From positions 1 to 64,000 of the forward strand of contig NZ_WHNQ01000024.1 of the NCBI RefSeq assembly GCF_009362785.1: a DNA stretch of 64,000 nucleotides. The letters are read 5' to 3'. The position numbers and the translations under genes are program-made. Shown here piece after piece: positions 63,270 through 64,000 of the stretch (position 1 is its first letter; every line of letters begins with the position of its first letter). Under the pieces are notes generated by a model. That model saw only the letters and a list, made by a program, of their open reading frames with translations. It searched no databases and was not told the DNA's origin. The stretch is from Paraburkholderia atlantica. Lineage in GTDB: Bacteria; Pseudomonadota; Gammaproteobacteria; Burkholderiales; Burkholderiaceae.

Positions 63270-63344
63270 GGGTGGTTAGCTCAGCGGTAGAGCACTGCCT
63301 TCACACGGCAGGGGTCACTGGTTCGATCCCAGTACTACCCACCA
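63270..63344 (+). tRNA. tRNA-Val (anticodon CAC)
   Basis: 75 nt with encoded CCA. Acceptor GGGTGGT/ACTACCC (one G-U), D arm TAGCTCAGCGGTAGAGCA, anticodon arm CTGCC/GGCAG with loop TTCACAC (anticodon CAC), T arm CTGGTTCGATCCCAG. Confidence 0.97.
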
Positions 63345-63372
63345 GATTCTTGGTGTGTCGATCACCGAAGAC

Positions 63373-63407
63373 AAAAGGGCTTACGCAGCAATGCGTAAGC
63401 CCTTTTT
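63373..63407 (+). terminator. intrinsic terminator of tRNA-Val
   Basis: AAAGGGCTTACGCA, loop GCAA, TGCGTAAGCCCTTT, then TT. 14-bp perfect stem. Confidence 0.9.
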
Positions 63408-63581
63408 CTATTTGCCGCAAAAACAATCGCGTGCGCAGCACGAGATTCCACTGGCTGTAGAACCACGTCGTTCCGTAGGTTGGCGAGCGCCCCGCACTAT
63501 TGCTATATTCGGCAGACGGGCATTCGCCCGGTCCGGCTCTGTCCGGTTTCTCCATCTTGAACCATTTCAGGGAGGCGCCAC
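63408..63581. other. intergenic region upstream of the leader ORF and ABC exporter
   Basis: A -10-like TATATT near 63503 on the plus strand is the only promoter-like element. No gene recognised. The 158 bp between the leader ORF and the exporter are also empty. Confidence 0.3.
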
Positions 63582-63659
63582 ATGTTCGCAGTGCATCGCG
63601 CGCTCCCTCGCATGGTCCCACGACCGTCAGCCCGTCCGCCACGACCGATGCGGCCTTAA
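63582..63659 (+). CDS. candidate 25-residue Pro/Arg-rich leader peptide
   Basis: ATG with GGGAGG 6 nt upstream, a strong ribosome site, then 25 codons and TAA. The peptide (MFAVHRALPRMVPRPSARPP and five more) has seven Pro and seven Arg. Consecutive Pro/Arg codons can stall ribosomes, so it could be a regulatory leader for the ABC exporter that begins 158 bp downstream. Equally it may be an unrelated small gene or chance. Confidence 0.35.
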   Translation: MFAVHRALPRMVPRPSARPPRPMRP

Positions 63660-63817
63660 AAGCCGCAGCCTCGTAGCTGATGCGCAGGCCGCCTCGACAG
63701 GCGCGCCGCGTTCACTTCAGACAGTCCCTGCGCGCATTCCGGCTTCCGCTGGCTGTCTACCTTTTTCGCTTCTGACTGGAACCTCGGCGCGCTCGTGCGT
63801 CGCCGGGTCGAAAGCAA

Positions 63818-64000
63818 ATGGCCAACAAAAAATTCGACTTTCGCGGACAAGCCTTCAAGGATGTCCTCGGCTTCACCTTCCGCCACTGGGCACAGCAGCC
63901 GTGGCGCATCGTCGTGATTGCGGCGCTCGCGCTGTTCACGGCAGGCGCGGACATTCTGACGCCGGTCTTCGCCGGACGTCTCGTCGACGCGATCGCGGCC
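63818..64000 (+). CDS. ABC-type exporter, N-terminal fragment
   Basis: First 61 codons of a gene that continues past the right edge. It begins MANKKFDFRGQAFKDVLGF and has a first transmembrane helix at about 31-55 (IVVIAALALFTAGADILTPVF) followed by GRLVDAI, the TM1-TM2 signature of type-I (MsbA/ATM-like) half-transporters whose ATPase domain would be C-terminal. Substrate unknown. Partial because of the window edge. Confidence 0.7.
   Translation, partial: MANKKFDFRGQAFKDVLGFTFRHWAQQPWRIVVIAALALFTAGADILTPVFAGRLVDAIAA

Overview
This 64 kb window looks like core chromosome of a high-GC betaproteobacterium, most likely Burkholderiaceae (Burkholderia/Paraburkholderia type). That is an inference from codon use, from the strong GC bias of most coding sequence, and from gene neighbourhoods such as gloB / methyltransferase / rnhA / dnaQ, carA-carB-greA, rlmE-ftsH-folP-glmM-pstSCAB-phoUBR-ppk, and an olsB ornithine-lipid gene. 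I see no insertion sequence, prophage, CRISPR array or obvious defence island, and no rRNA. Three tRNA genes are present: Arg-TCT, Pro-TGG and Val-CAC.

Layout. 0-1.2 kb: 3' end of a YadA-type trimeric autotransporter adhesin with its terminator. 1.4-6.8 kb: a minus-strand operon of an iron-dependent alcohol dehydrogenase, a hotdog thioesterase and the four membrane/ATPase genes of a branched-chain-amino-acid-type ABC importer (livHMGF). It lacks a binding-protein gene, and its LivF carries Arg in place of the Walker A Lys. 7-11 kb: Nudix hydrolase, threonine aldolase, and a divergent MFS exporter/LysR pair. 11-21 kb: alaS, a class III CoA-transferase, a small serine hydrolase, gamma-glutamyltransferase, glnS and a solute-binding protein. 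21-27 kb: Nudix, secreted protein, chemoreceptor, tRNA-Arg, uppP, aldose-1-epimerase-like protein, and a LysM/degenerate-LytM lipoprotein. 27.7-28.7 kb: a gene-poor, AT-richer stretch with a good small-RNA candidate. 28.7-31.7 kb: DUF2288, a MATE exporter and several very small membrane proteins or lipoproteins.

The most coherent biology lies in 32-44.5 kb: sixA, olsB, ppx, ppk, phoR, phoB, phoU and pstBACS. I find Pho-box-like arrays (heptamers in 11-nt register) upstream of pstS, olsB and, more weakly, ppk. In the pstS and olsB cases a -10-like hexamer follows exactly 10 nt after the last heptamer. This suggests that phosphate uptake, polyphosphate synthesis and phosphorus-free ornithine-lipid synthesis form one local PhoB-controlled block. 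That is the best candidate here for a little-described regulatory arrangement.

44.8-64 kb holds housekeeping genes: glmM, folP, ftsH (TTG start), rlmE, yhbY, a DUF4149 protein, greA, carB, carA, an MFS permease, the lytic transglycosylase mltD, gloB, a methyltransferase, rnhA, dnaQ, tRNA-Val and the first 61 codons of an ABC exporter. Notable non-coding elements are a possible GraL-like attenuator RNA ahead of greA, a perfect palindrome filling the -35/-10 spacer of mltD, and a palindromic hairpin between pstS and pstC. Several small genes (25-58 codons) with good ribosome-binding sites or lipoboxes are listed as candidates.
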